The notes under the pieces are model-generated. The model was not told where the DNA came from. It saw only the letters and a program-made list of their open reading frames with translations, and made no database searches. Positions 7,037 to 15,488 of a stretch of DNA of 18,416 nucleotides are shown piece by piece (position 1 is the first letter of the stretch; each line of letters starts with the position of its first letter). Source of the DNA: Saprospiraceae bacterium (GTDB taxonomy: Bacteria; Bacteroidota; Bacteroidia; Chitinophagales; Saprospiraceae); contig JADZFP010000597.1 of assembly GCA_020849825.1 (NCBI GenBank), forward strand, positions 1 through 18,416. The letters run 5' to 3'. Both the position numbers and the translations under genes were made by a program.

Positions 7037-7471
7037 ATGAAAAACACTCTTTCCCTTGCCCTCCTGCTCTTCGTCGCCTCCGCCGCATTTGCTCAAAGCA
7101 ACGCGCCCGCGGTTATGAGCACTAAAAAACACAAGGTCGTCTTTCAGCTCACCAGCAACGATACCCTGGTGCACAAGGCATTGATCAAACAAATTACCAA
7201 TTTCCTCAACGCCGCACCCAATGCCCGCATCGAGGTCGTATGCCACAACAACGGCATCACTTTTTTGCAAAAAGACGTGACCAAACAGGGTGAGAAGATC
7301 CGCGAATTAAAAGCCAAAGGAGTGGATTTCGTCGCTTGCGAAAACACCATGCGCGAACGAAAAATCAGCCGGGAAAGCCTGATGACGGAGTGCCGGACGG
7401 TACCCGCCGGCCTGGTCGAAATTGTGATGAAACAGGAAAAAGGCTGGTCGTATATCAAGGCCGGTTTCTGA
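7037..7471 (+). CDS. Exported DsrE/DsrF-like protein
   Basis: A 144-residue protein with a clear Sec signal peptide (1-19, ending AFAQ), so it acts in the periplasm. The mature part is the DsrE/F-like fold: HKVVFQLTSND strand, IEVVCHNNGI (64-73), GVDFVACENTMRERKI (95-110) and VPAGLVEIVMKQEKGWSYIKAG at the end. Cysteines are at 69, 101 and 119. Cys101 in ACENTM is the position commonly conserved in this family. Cytoplasmic DsrE, TusD and related proteins carry sulfur as persulfides. Exported members are common but poorly characterised, so a sulfur-binding role is inference. It follows the propeller gene by 17 nt. It ends 2 nt from the TamB-like gene on the other strand, with no room for a terminator between the convergent ends. 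Confidence 0.85.
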   Translation: MKNTLSLALLLFVASAAFAQSNAPAVMSTKKHKVVFQLTSNDTLVHKALIKQITNFLNAAPNARIEVVCHNNGITFLQKDVTKQGEKIRELKAKGVDFVACENTMRERKISRESLMTECRTVPAGLVEIVMKQEKGWSYIKAGF

Positions 7472-7473
7472 GT

Positions 7474-10400
7474 TCAGCGGTTCTTTTTGAACCACTTTCC
7501 GATTCCGCTCATCATATCGTCGAAGGAATCGTAGTCTTTTCGGAAACTCAAACCGAAACCATACCGCGAACGGAGCTGCCCGATGGCAATGTCGGGCTCC
7601 GTTCGCTGGTATATTTTAGCGCGCCACTGGCGGTTTTCCGTCAGTTGAATTTCCACCGTGACATCCTCTCCAAGGAAGCCGTTTTGCACGGTCGTACCCG
7701 GTCGGCTGAGCCCGAACTGTGAGCCGAATTGCACCGTGATTCTGTCGTTGGCAAAACCGCTGGTCAGTCGCACTTGCAATTCGCGGCCGATCTGGCCCAG
7801 ATTGGGGTCGTTGAGCGAGTTTTGGTACTCGTTGTAAGCAACGTCGAGGTCGATGCTCGACACGGCGCCGCCAAACCATTCAGCGGCCAGGCCTGTGAGG
7901 TAGCTGGAAAACTGATTGCTCAGCACCTGGGTAAGCGTATTGAATGCCGAGGTCTGAATGAGCGTTTGGGTATTGCCCGCATTGGAGGGCAGGAACGAAC
8001 CGACCACCACCAGGCCGAATACCTGCCGGTTCAGCTCGTTCTGATCCTGTTGCATTTGTCGCAACTTGTTGTCGACCAGCGTTTTGGTCTGGCCTGTTAC
8101 GTTCGGAAAATCGAGATCGAAGGTGATATTTGGTTGCAGCAGGCTGCCTTTCAGGTGCATGGTGACCAGCACACGGGTAGCCTTGGTTGCGTCGCGCAGG
8201 AGGTTTTGATCGGAGATCAGGGCCAGTTCTGAGCTGATAAAATTGTAGACAGAGGTATTCTCGTCGTACGTTGCATCCAGGTTGATTTGTGCTTGATAGG
8301 GGTCGCCCGACCAGTGCACGGTGCCTCCGTTGGCCACGGTGAAAGGTTTGTTGACCAGGTTGAGCAGGGTAAACAGGTAGTCGCCTTGCCGGATCGTATA
8401 ACCGCCATACATTTTGAATTCCCCTTCCCGATTGAACGTAAGGGTGATGTCGCCTTCGCCTCTGCCTTTGATGATGTCGCCAGCCTGTTCGTCGAAGATG
8501 AGTTGCACCTCGGCATCGTCGGTGACGGTGATGTTCATTTCAAAATTAAGTCCTTTCAGGTCTTTTATCCTGAACGTACCGTCGTCGGCCTCGGCCGTCG
8601 AATCAGAGGTGTTTTTGTCTTTAAACTTGATAAACGTGATTTCTTCTGCATCCGCAGTGGAACTCAAAGGGATGTACAGGCGGGTTTGTGGGCCCGTGAT
8701 GGCGTCGATCTCGATATTGGTTTTGGCAAAGGAGCCGCTGAATTTTGCTTTGAAATTGCCAATGCCCTGCCCGTAGTACAGGTCGTTGTCTTCGCGGTAG
8801 GTATTCAGCACCATGAAATTGTTGCCTTCCGTTTCAATTTTGCAGTCAAGTTTCCAGTCGCGGAAATAATTGTGCCGCAGGCCGCCCACCACGTAAGCCT
8901 TGTTTTTGTCGCTGGCGTCCCAAATAGTGACCGTATCGGCCCAAATCTTCGAACTGCTCAGCGTAACGCGCTGTTGGTGAATGTGATAGAGGGATTTCAA
9001 ATAATCGATCTGAAACTGGGCCTCATGAATATCGGCATAGCCTTTCATCCCTAATCTCGAAGGGGGGCCGCCCAGCGCGACCTCTGCACTGAACGAGCCG
9101 GCTGTTTTGGAAATACTGGGAATAAAGCGTTCAAGAATGTTGGCCGGGAAGCGCAGGGCCGACACCCTCAACTGCATTTCACCCGGTTTTAACAAATCGA
9201 GTTCCTCGACCTGTGTGGCTGCGCCTGTTTCAGGCAGCCAGCCGCCGGCAATGCGGAGCTGGTGTTTTTTCCCTTGTAAAAATATTTTTCCCAGCAAAGG
9301 CGAGTTGAGATCGGCCATTTCAAAGTTGCCGGTAATCTCGCCAAAGGGGGCGTCGTTGAGGAATAAAGTGTCGCTCGTGACGAATAGTTCGAAGCCCTGC
9401 AAATTGAAGACGTCTTTCACATGCACCTCGAAATCAAAGAGTTTGGCGCGATATGCGAGACCGTCGGGTGCAAAAAAGCGGTTGACTTCCGATAAGTCGA
9501 AGTTGGTAAGACTGAACAGCAGGCCGCGGCCTTCGTTTTCACTGTCGAGCAATACACGCTGATCCAGGTTGTTGAACAACTGGAAATTTCGGGTGATAAT
9601 CCGGTCGGGGCCGAAGCGGATGAAGTTGTTTTCTTCCATGGCCCAGACGTCGTTGAAAAGCGTCAGGTTCGAAGGATCGAACTGAATTTGCCACAGCGAA
9701 TCTTCGGTAGTGGATAAAGTGCCGTTCAGGCTCACGTTGTTCAGCAACTCGGTTGCATTGCGCGACACGAGGTTGAATTGCAGCGAATTGGGCCGCACCG
9801 TGCCTTTCAGGCTGATGGTGTCGAGTTTTTGCTTGTTGGGTAGGATCGTTCCGGGCGCCAGCAGTGCATAGTTTGCCTCACTGTCGCGGCTGTCCCAGTT
9901 GAACATCAGATTATTGACCTGCGTGCCCTGATAGCGTATCCAGGGGGCTTTGACGCTCAATTTAACCTGCCCCCTGGCAGCCCTGACTTCTCCGTCGGCA
10001 AAGATGTTTTGCAGTGTATCGAGTCCGGGAGCGAAGAGCCGGGTCAGGTTTCGGGTATTTTTGATCCGGACGTTGATTTCGTAACTGTCGTTCAGGACAA
10101 GGGAGGAGTCGCCAGGCGGCAGCCCGATCTGGCGGGACAACTGAGGGTAGTGCCTGCTGAGCAATACCAGAAAATTATACGGTGCGGAAGCGAAGTTGAA
10201 ACGCCCTTCGATGTAGGCATCGGCTGCGTCGGAGCGGAGCAGCATGTAGCGGTCTCCATTGGGGCGAAACAAAGAGGCAAGATGCAGAGAATCAAGTCGA
10301 TATACGGTTTCCTGGTTTTCCACCAGCCGCATTTTTCGGAATGTGACCTGGCCTGCCAGATCATCCAGGGTTTTGGCGCGCATTCGGATACGCTCCACCT

Positions 10401-12414
10401 GGCCCGATAAGACCCAGTCTTTATTGGTCAAATTCAGGGCCTTCATGTCGAGCAGGTTGAGGTTGGCGCTGAACATGTAGACGGGAATGGAGTCCCTGAA
10501 ATTGACCGAACCGTCGAAGGAAAAATCGATGTTGGGGTCCTGAATACCGAGTTTACCGTTGAAGACAAACTGTTCAAAGGTGCCGTTCATTCCGATATTC
10601 CGGTAATTGTAACCTTTGTAATAAAAGGTATCGATCACGCCGGAGAGCGTGGTATTGACGGTCGGAAGGGTCAGCCCGGAGCCGTTTGTGATCCGGACGT
10701 GAAAAGTGGATTTGCCGAAATTTTTATCGCCCGTCCAGGAAGCCAGGTTGAACGATTTCATATTCAGCACACCGGCGTAAGTCGCTTTGCTCAAACCCTT
10801 TGTCAGGTCGAGCGACATGTCCATGTTGCCGTAACCGAGATCGGAGTTGAAGTCGCCGTAGAGCACATGGTTGTAACCGAAAATCAGTTGATACTTCCCG
10901 GTGAAGCGTATGTTGCCCAGTTTGCCGAATTGGGGCGGCGCCGAGAACCCCGGAATGATTTCCGAAATGGTTCGCATATTGGTCTGCAGGGGCTCGAAGT
11001 CGAAGTCGAGCACAATCTGGTCCTGACCGTCGTTTAGGCCGTCGCCGCTGAAATTGCCGCGCATGTAAGTATCCTGTCCGAGTTGAAGGTGCAAGTTGCG
11101 GCCTTTTATCCGGTTGACTTTCCCTTCCACAACTCCGGCAACCTGAGCCTGTAAATCGCGATTTTTGATAAAAAAAGTATTCTCTTCCAGGTTGGGACTG
11201 AAATACATGATATCGCCCAGTCGGAGCACGGAGCCTTCCGCGAAATGCCCCTCCATCCGGACCTTGCTGACGAATCGGTTGAAATCGCGGTAAGTATTGT
11301 AATGAAAAGCGATCGTGTCGCCGAGACTGCTTCCGGGTGTTTCGATTTTCACCCCGTACAATGCCGCCAGCGTATCGCAGACGACGACCTCGCGGGCTTC
11401 TCCATGCGAGAGTACGAAGCCGCAGTTTTCACGGGCTGCCATATGTTTGAGAACGCCGCGAAATACCAGATCGTCGTCGAAGGAGACATCGTCGGCCTGA
11501 AACTGAATATCCTGAACGGCCATGTGCTCATAGTCCATCACGGCGGGCATTGCATGGCGCGTTGGGGAAGCCTGATACCGATCGAGCGAGAAACGCCCGT
11601 TATCGAGCGAAAAGCGGGCAATTTTAAAGCGAAAGGGTTCCCGTTTTTTGCGGGTACTGTCGGGCGCGGCGGTCGTATTGGATACTTTTTTAGGGCCGGG
11701 CAGCGGTTTGGATTCGTATTCTTCGATTTTGACATAAAGCCCTTCGAGATTGACCGATTGCACGTCGGCGATCTTCGAAGGGATATCGAGGTTGTTGATC
11801 CGGGCAACGCCCGAAGGTATCCTGAAAAACATTTTTTGTCCGCGCTCCCGGTCGTCCTGCAAAAACTCGACGTCTGTGAGGCGCAGATTTTGGATACGAA
11901 TACGGAAGGGGGCGGGTTGTTTTTTCCGGGTGGAGGGGCCGGTATCGAAATAATCGAGGATAAACCAGAGGTTGTTGTGGGCCTCGCCTTCCGCGCGCCG
12001 GATATTGAAGCGGGCTTTATCGAGCGATATTTCATTGAATTCCAACTTGTTGCGAAACAAGGTGAAAATATTGGAATTCAGCCCTGCCGTGAGTTTTCCG
12101 GCATAAAGCAGGGTGTCGCCGTTCAGGTCTTCCACATAAAAACCTTCCAGCACGAGGTTGTCGAACAGAGAAATATCTACGTGCCGGATTTCAACCCTGG
12201 TTTGCAGTTCTTCGGAAAGATAGCCCGTGATTTTGCCGATGATCCAGTTTTGAACGACGGGAAGTTGCAGCACGAAATAGAGGCAAACCAGCGTGAGGGC
12301 GATGCCGAACACAAAATTCTCGATGCGCCGCCAGATGCGCCGGCTGTACGACAAGAGTCGCAGCAACGGACGGCGCCAACGGAAGGAGGTATCGGAGGGT
12401 GTTCGGTTGTTCAT
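7474..12414 (-). CDS. TamB-like translocation and assembly protein (DUF490 domain)
   Basis: A 1646-residue envelope protein. It has a basic cytoplasmic N-terminus and one membrane anchor (about 34-52, FVFGIALTLVCLYFVLQLP). A very long beta-rich region of repeated strands follows, fitting the lipid-transporting groove of the AsmA/TamB superfamily. The C-terminal DUF490/TamB domain occupies about residues 1180-1600. It shows the characteristic stretch GRGEGDITLTFNREGEFKMY (about 1315-1335) and then GGYTIRQGDYLFTL. Known TamB spans the periplasm and works in outer membrane homeostasis, through protein insertion with TamA or phospholipid transport. No TamA/Omp85 partner lies in the window. Start ATG at 12414 precedes the anchor directly. 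Several long reading frames on the opposite strand across it are shadows. Confidence 0.92.
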   Translation of the reverse strand: MNNRTPSDTSFRWRRPLLRLLSYSRRIWRRIENFVFGIALTLVCLYFVLQLPVVQNWIIGKITGYLSEELQTRVEIRHVDISLFDNLVLEGFYVEDLNGDTLLYAGKLTAGLNSNIFTLFRNKLEFNEISLDKARFNIRRAEGEAHNNLWFILDYFDTGPSTRKKQPAPFRIRIQNLRLTDVEFLQDDRERGQKMFFRIPSGVARINNLDIPSKIADVQSVNLEGLYVKIEEYESKPLPGPKKVSNTTAAPDSTRKKREPFRFKIARFSLDNGRFSLDRYQASPTRHAMPAVMDYEHMAVQDIQFQADDVSFDDDLVFRGVLKHMAARENCGFVLSHGEAREVVVCDTLAALYGVKIETPGSSLGDTIAFHYNTYRDFNRFVSKVRMEGHFAEGSVLRLGDIMYFSPNLEENTFFIKNRDLQAQVAGVVEGKVNRIKGRNLHLQLGQDTYMRGNFSGDGLNDGQDQIVLDFDFEPLQTNMRTISEIIPGFSAPPQFGKLGNIRFTGKYQLIFGYNHVLYGDFNSDLGYGNMDMSLDLTKGLSKATYAGVLNMKSFNLASWTGDKNFGKSTFHVRITNGSGLTLPTVNTTLSGVIDTFYYKGYNYRNIGMNGTFEQFVFNGKLGIQDPNIDFSFDGSVNFRDSIPVYMFSANLNLLDMKALNLTNKDWVLSGQVERIRMRAKTLDDLAGQVTFRKMRLVENQETVYRLDSLHLASLFRPNGDRYMLLRSDAADAYIEGRFNFASAPYNFLVLLSRHYPQLSRQIGLPPGDSSLVLNDSYEINVRIKNTRNLTRLFAPGLDTLQNIFADGEVRAARGQVKLSVKAPWIRYQGTQVNNLMFNWDSRDSEANYALLAPGTILPNKQKLDTISLKGTVRPNSLQFNLVSRNATELLNNVSLNGTLSTTEDSLWQIQFDPSNLTLFNDVWAMEENNFIRFGPDRIITRNFQLFNNLDQRVLLDSENEGRGLLFSLTNFDLSEVNRFFAPDGLAYRAKLFDFEVHVKDVFNLQGFELFVTSDTLFLNDAPFGEITGNFEMADLNSPLLGKIFLQGKKHQLRIAGGWLPETGAATQVEELDLLKPGEMQLRVSALRFPANILERFIPSISKTAGSFSAEVALGGPPSRLGMKGYADIHEAQFQIDYLKSLYHIHQQRVTLSSSKIWADTVTIWDASDKNKAYVVGGLRHNYFRDWKLDCKIETEGNNFMVLNTYREDNDLYYGQGIGNFKAKFSGSFAKTNIEIDAITGPQTRLYIPLSSTADAEEITFIKFKDKNTSDSTAEADDGTFRIKDLKGLNFEMNITVTDDAEVQLIFDEQAGDIIKGRGEGDITLTFNREGEFKMYGGYTIRQGDYLFTLLNLVNKPFTVANGGTVHWSGDPYQAQINLDATYDENTSVYNFISSELALISDQNLLRDATKATRVLVTMHLKGSLLQPNITFDLDFPNVTGQTKTLVDNKLRQMQQDQNELNRQVFGLVVVGSFLPSNAGNTQTLIQTSAFNTLTQVLSNQFSSYLTGLAAEWFGGAVSSIDLDVAYNEYQNSLNDPNLGQIGRELQVRLTSGFANDRITVQFGSQFGLSRPGTTVQNGFLGEDVTVEIQLTENRQWRAKIYQRTEPDIAIGQLRSRYGFGLSFRKDYDSFDDMMSGIGKWFKKNR

Positions 12415-12426
12415 GCAACGCTATAA

Positions 12427-12443
12427 CGCAAAGACGCACAAAG
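12427..12443. repeat. Degenerate CGCAAAG-type repeat unit before the TamB-like gene
   Basis: CGCAAAGACGCACAAAG resembles one arm of the palindrome at 12560-12617. It lies 13 nt upstream of the TamB-like start, reading on the minus strand as CTTTGTGCGTCTTTGCG. Related short CTTTGCG-like repeats are common between genes in some bacteria. It may be a decayed copy. Confidence 0.35.
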
Positions 12444-12559
12444 GTTTCAGGCAGCGGGCAGGCATTTGATCGGGCTTAACAATTTTTCTGCTCTGAACTG
12501 GAAATTGTTGTTTCCCAAGGCTTGCGGTGGGTTTATATGCCCTGCCGAACCGGTTGCCG

Positions 12560-12617
12560 CGCAAAAACGCGAAGCGCGCAAAGTGCCGGATTGCTTTGCG
12601 CGCTTCGCGCCTTTGCG
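12560..12617. repeat. Long GCGC-rich palindrome (REP-like intergenic hairpin)
   Basis: A 24-nt left arm (12560-12583, core ACGCGAAGCGCGCAAAG) pairs with 12594-12617 (core CTTTGCGCGCTTCGCG) with only two mismatches, around a 10-nt loop. It lies in the 242-nt gap between the coiled-coil gene and the TamB-like gene, both on the minus strand. There is no T-tail, so it is not a typical terminator, although it could slow or protect transcripts. The CTTTGCG/CGCAAAG make-up suggests a repeated palindromic element. The rest of the gap shows no gene. Confidence 0.7.
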
Positions 12618-12656
12618 TGACACAAGATCACGACGGTTGTATCGGCCGTTTATGGC

Positions 12657-13580
12657 TCAGGCCAGGCGGAAACTGGAGGCGCCCAACAGTCCTTTGTCGC
12701 AGTAGATCGCCACGACGTAGTTGCCGGCTTTCAGGCGGTCGTCAAATTTGTGGACGAACGACAAACGCTGGGTATTTTCCAGCACGACGGCTTTGACCTG
12801 TTGCGCCATAATTTCGACCGGGCCGGTGGGAGCATATACCGTGGCTTTCACCGGGTTGTCGGTGGCAATCGGATTGCCTTTCTCGTCGGTGATAACCATG
12901 TATAGTTTTTGCGGCCCCTGGAATTGTTGCGGCACGTCGGCCAGATCGAAGCTGACCATGAGTTCGCGGGCTTTGCGGGCCCGGGTGGTCAATTTGTCGT
13001 TGCGGCGTTCGAGTTCGACCCGGAACGAGGTCGCTTTGAAAGTCGCCGACTGGGTTTTGCGGATTTGATCTTCCAGTTGTTTGGCCAGGCCGGTGACCTG
13101 CTCAGCGAGTTGCATTTTTTCGCCTTTCAGGGTTTCGTTTTCGCCGGTCAGGCGGAGGTTTTCATTGCGCAGGGTTTCATTTTCCCCTTTGAGCACCATG
13201 ATGACTGTTTCGTACTCCGTTTTAGCCTTTTGCAGATCGGCCACCTGGGCGCGCAGGGCGGCGAGATCTTTGGCGTTGGAGGATTTGATTTGCTGGATCA
13301 CGATCTCCTTCTGTTCGACGATGGCGGCGGTACTCGTTACTTTTCCCTGGAGGGTTTCGTTTTCGGTACGCAGGTCGGAGTAGGAAACGGACAGGCTGTC
13401 GAGTTGACGCTCGATCTGGGATTTTTCCTGCAAAAGCTGTGCATATTGTTCCTGCTCCGCTTTGCGCTCGCGCATTACGTTTTGCGAACGATTCCAGAAG
13501 AACCAGCCTAAAACGGCAGAAAGAAGCAAGAGTACGGTGACGATAATGCCGTACAAGCGGGAGTTTGAATTTTCAGTCAT
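12657..13580 (-). CDS. Membrane-anchored coiled-coil protein of unknown function
   Basis: A 307-residue protein I cannot assign to a named family. A short N-terminus is followed by one membrane span (about 9-29, ending GWFFWN). A long coiled coil covers about 36-200, rich in Glu, Gln, Lys and Leu. Within it are near-repeats of the type ENETL at 73-77, 133-137 and 147-151. The C-terminal part (about 205-307) is not helical. It reads as beta strands (QKLYMVITDEKGNP, PVKATVYAPTGPVEI, NYVVAIYCDKGLLG) like a small beta-sandwich. The expected layout is inner-membrane anchor, rigid periplasmic stalk and distal globular domain. A scaffolding or envelope-spanning role is possible, by shape only. It stands alone, with a TAnnTTTG-type box about 100 nt upstream. 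Confidence 0.82.
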   Translation of the reverse strand: MTENSNSRLYGIIVTVLLLLSAVLGWFFWNRSQNVMRERKAEQEQYAQLLQEKSQIERQLDSLSVSYSDLRTENETLQGKVTSTAAIVEQKEIVIQQIKSSNAKDLAALRAQVADLQKAKTEYETVIMVLKGENETLRNENLRLTGENETLKGEKMQLAEQVTGLAKQLEDQIRKTQSATFKATSFRVELERRNDKLTTRARKARELMVSFDLADVPQQFQGPQKLYMVITDEKGNPIATDNPVKATVYAPTGPVEIMAQQVKAVVLENTQRLSFVHKFDDRLKAGNYVVAIYCDKGLLGASSFRLA

Positions 13581-13679
13581 GATAAAGGGAGTGGAATTTT
13601 TGACGATTTGCGGTAAAAGGAATGCAGAGAAACGCTAAAGACAGGCGTTCAGGGCTCCTTCGTTGATATTTAACAAAGG

Positions 13680-13687
13680 CAAAAGTA
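13680..13687 (-). promoter_or_regulatory. Likely -7 box of the coiled-coil gene promoter
   Basis: On the minus strand this reads TACTTTTG, a full match to the Bacteroidota -7 box TAnnTTTG, about 100 nt before the start at 13580. No clear TTTG is found 19-21 nt further upstream, so the -33 box is weak or absent. Confidence 0.4.
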
Positions 13688-13738
13688 CACGAGCAGGCCA
13701 TGATTTTAACTAAAAATCAGGGGAAAAACTGCGGGTTT

Positions 13739-14122
13739 TCAACAAAGTGGAGGGGTTGTTTCGGCAAGTTCCTGAAAGAAATCGGTTTTATCCTCTCCCG
13801 GACGGTCTTTGCAGGGAAAATCCTTTTCCACAAGCAGGTGCAATCTGTTTCCGCCGGCGAGGGCGAGGTGCATTTCAAGGCTCACCAGATCGGACTCCAT
13901 CCAGTGCCTGGCGGCATCGGCTGGCAGCGTGATTCGTATATTTTTTTGTTCGAAAGCGGCATCCAGGTTGGGTGAGGTTTCACTGATGGCCAGTTCCCAG
14001 CTCAATATTTCACCAAGCGGGAAATGAATGCTCGTTCGGACCCAGCCTTCATTTTTCAGCTGAGCCAGTTCCGATTTGCGCAAACGCAGTCGGATACTAT
14101 CCTGCTCACAGCGTATTTTCAT
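13739..14122 (-). CDS. Small conserved hypothetical protein (DUF7009-like)
   Basis: A 127-residue soluble protein without signal peptide or membrane span. It starts MKIRCEQDSIRLRLRKSELA and has an ENLKNEG-like turn, a central NIRITLPADAARHW strand-helix (61-74) and LHLLVEKDFPCKDRPGED (94-111). From memory, the basic start, the W near 74 and the VEKDF-C-R-ED block match a small Bacteroidota family annotated as DUF7009. That assignment is unverified. It starts 3 nt after the stop of the acetyltransferase gene and is the last gene of a three-gene operon. Function is unknown. Confidence 0.75.
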   Translation of the reverse strand: MKIRCEQDSIRLRLRKSELAQLKNEGWVRTSIHFPLGEILSWELAISETSPNLDAAFEQKNIRITLPADAARHWMESDLVSLEMHLALAGGNRLHLLVEKDFPCKDRPGEDKTDFFQELAETTPPLC

Positions 14123-14125
14123 GAC

Positions 14126-14560
14126 TTACAGTGTTTTTTTCATGTAAAAATGCGGAATAGTGACTTCTTCAAACGGGTCGCCCTCCTTTTCGTAATCCAG
14201 TTTTTGGTAAAAAGGTACGGCATTCAAACGGGCGTGCAGGGTCATGAGCGAAAAGTCTTTTTCCCGCGCCCATTGTTCCGCAAATTGCACCATTGCCAGG
14301 CCCACTCCCCTGCCCTGCCAGTCGGGCGCAACGGCAACTTGCCGCATTTTTACTTCTCCGGCATCCTTTGGCGTCAGATTGAGGTAGCCGACAATACGGC
14401 CTGCTGCATCGAACGCGGCCAAATGAAATTGATCGTACTCGGCAGCGAGTTGCTCGGGACTGTATTCGAGCCCCAGCGGCCGACGCAGTACTTCGTAGCG
14501 CAAGCCTACGGCCTCGTCAAATTCCGGCGTGGCAAATTCGATAGGTTGGACAGAAAACAT
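14126..14560 (-). CDS. GNAT family N-acetyltransferase
   Basis: A 144-residue acetyl-CoA-dependent acetyltransferase, probably cytoplasmic. The acetyl-CoA binding motif A is clear: MRQVAVAPDWQGRGVGLAM (72-90), with the Q/RxxGxG loop at 82-87. The N-terminal region (LRYEVLRRPLGL, 20-31) and the end with NAVPFYQKLDYEKEGDPFEE (113-132) resemble the ElaA/YitI-like branch of small GNATs. The acceptor substrate cannot be predicted. It lies 3 nt after the Bax inhibitor-1 family gene and 3 nt before the small hypothetical gene, so all three are very likely one transcript. Confidence 0.9.
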   Translation of the reverse strand: MFSVQPIEFATPEFDEAVGLRYEVLRRPLGLEYSPEQLAAEYDQFHLAAFDAAGRIVGYLNLTPKDAGEVKMRQVAVAPDWQGRGVGLAMVQFAEQWAREKDFSLMTLHARLNAVPFYQKLDYEKEGDPFEEVTIPHFYMKKTL

Positions 14561-14563
14561 GTT

Positions 14564-15268
14564 TTAGTCGCGACGGCTTCCAAACAGGCGAAGCAGGTAC
14601 AGGAAGAGGTTGATAAAATCGAGATACAAGGCCAGGGCGCCCATGATCGCTTCTTTTCGATCCTCTTCGGTGCCCTCGTTGCCGATGATGTTCATGTTTT
14701 TGATTTTCTGGGTATCGTATGCCACCAGACCGGTAAAGATTAAAACCCCGGCATAGGTGGTGATCCAGTAAAACGTGCTGTTTTGCCAAAAAATATTGAC
14801 CACAGATGCGATAATCAGACCCAAAAGGGCCATGAATAACAGATTGCCGAGCGAAGTCAGGTCTTTTTTGGTAAAATACCCATAGATGCTCATCGCGCCG
14901 AAAGTACCCGCCGTAATCAGAAAAGTGGAAGCAATGGAGCCGGCGGTATAAAGCAGAAATATGGCCGACATCGTGAGTCCATTCAACGCAGAATAGCCCA
15001 GAAATACGAGCGTTGCCATTTGCGCCGACATGCGGCCTACAGCCAACGAAAGCCAGCCTACCAGCCCCAGTTCGCCGATGAGCAGACCATAAAAAATGAG
15101 TTTGTTGCCAAAAATCTGTTGAAACAATGCCGGCGTAGAGGCGGTGTACAACGCCACTCCGGCAGTGATAACCAAAGCCAGGCACATCCAGGCGTACACC
15201 CTCGACATAAAAGCGGCTTGCTCGCGCTGTGCCTGTTGTTCGTCCAGTATAAGACGGTAATTGTCCAT
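14564..15268 (-). CDS. Bax inhibitor-1 / YccA family membrane protein
   Basis: A 234-residue integral membrane protein with about seven hydrophobic helices, the family's usual size and topology. The family signature near the end is present: VLIFTGLVAYDTQKIK (175-190) and GALALYLDFINLFLYLLRLF (210-229). Asp185 and Asp217 match the paired acidic residues that gate the pH-sensitive calcium leak in BsYetJ. Bacterial members are linked to calcium leak or membrane proteostasis (YbhL, YccA); the role here is inferred. Start is set at 15268 (MDNYRLILDEQQ). A longer frame from 15346 adds 26 unlikely residues that overlap the predicted promoter. First gene of a three-gene operon. Confidence 0.9.
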   Translation of the reverse strand: MDNYRLILDEQQAQREQAAFMSRVYAWMCLALVITAGVALYTASTPALFQQIFGNKLIFYGLLIGELGLVGWLSLAVGRMSAQMATLVFLGYSALNGLTMSAIFLLYTAGSIASTFLITAGTFGAMSIYGYFTKKDLTSLGNLLFMALLGLIIASVVNIFWQNSTFYWITTYAGVLIFTGLVAYDTQKIKNMNIIGNEGTEEDRKEAIMGALALYLDFINLFLYLLRLFGSRRD

Positions 15269-15300
15269 GATTGAAATGGAGTTAGGTGAAGAGTAGTGGG

Positions 15301-15331
15301 CAAAATTAATGAAAAACACGGTGAGTGGCAT
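15301..15331 (-). promoter_or_regulatory. Likely promoter of the Bax inhibitor-1 operon
   Basis: On the minus strand TAATTTTG (15308-15301) fully matches the TAnnTTTG -7 box, with ATG (near TTG) 20 nt upstream as a weak -33 box. Transcription would start about 25 nt before the start codon at 15268. The 220-nt gap (15269-15488) also has to hold the promoter of the divergent serine hydrolase gene, which I could not locate. Confidence 0.45.
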
Positions 15332-15488
15332 ATCCTTCGTACGCAATGCCCCGGCCGTCGAAGCCTCGGAAATAAACTGGTTTTGCTAATGAGCGTCATT
15401 GTCGACATCTCGGCTAAGGCGTTCCAACAGGGTTGCAGAACTTGCGCCGCTCTATTTCTAAATAAACCTGACCTTTTTTTCTAATCTC

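Noticed and set aside
11245..12426. A 393-residue plus-strand frame opposite the TamB-like gene
   Set aside because: Lies wholly over the TamB N-terminal half, which has the membrane anchor and continuous beta-strand pattern; the antisense product looks unstructured.
13701..13719. Small inverted repeat TGATTTT/AAAATCA as a terminator for the operon ending at 13739
   Set aside because: Only 7 AT-rich pairs and no T-tail in the needed direction; too weak to call.
15388..15400. Palindrome AATGAGCGTCATT as an operator in the divergent gap
   Set aside because: Only 5-bp arms; expected by chance at this length.
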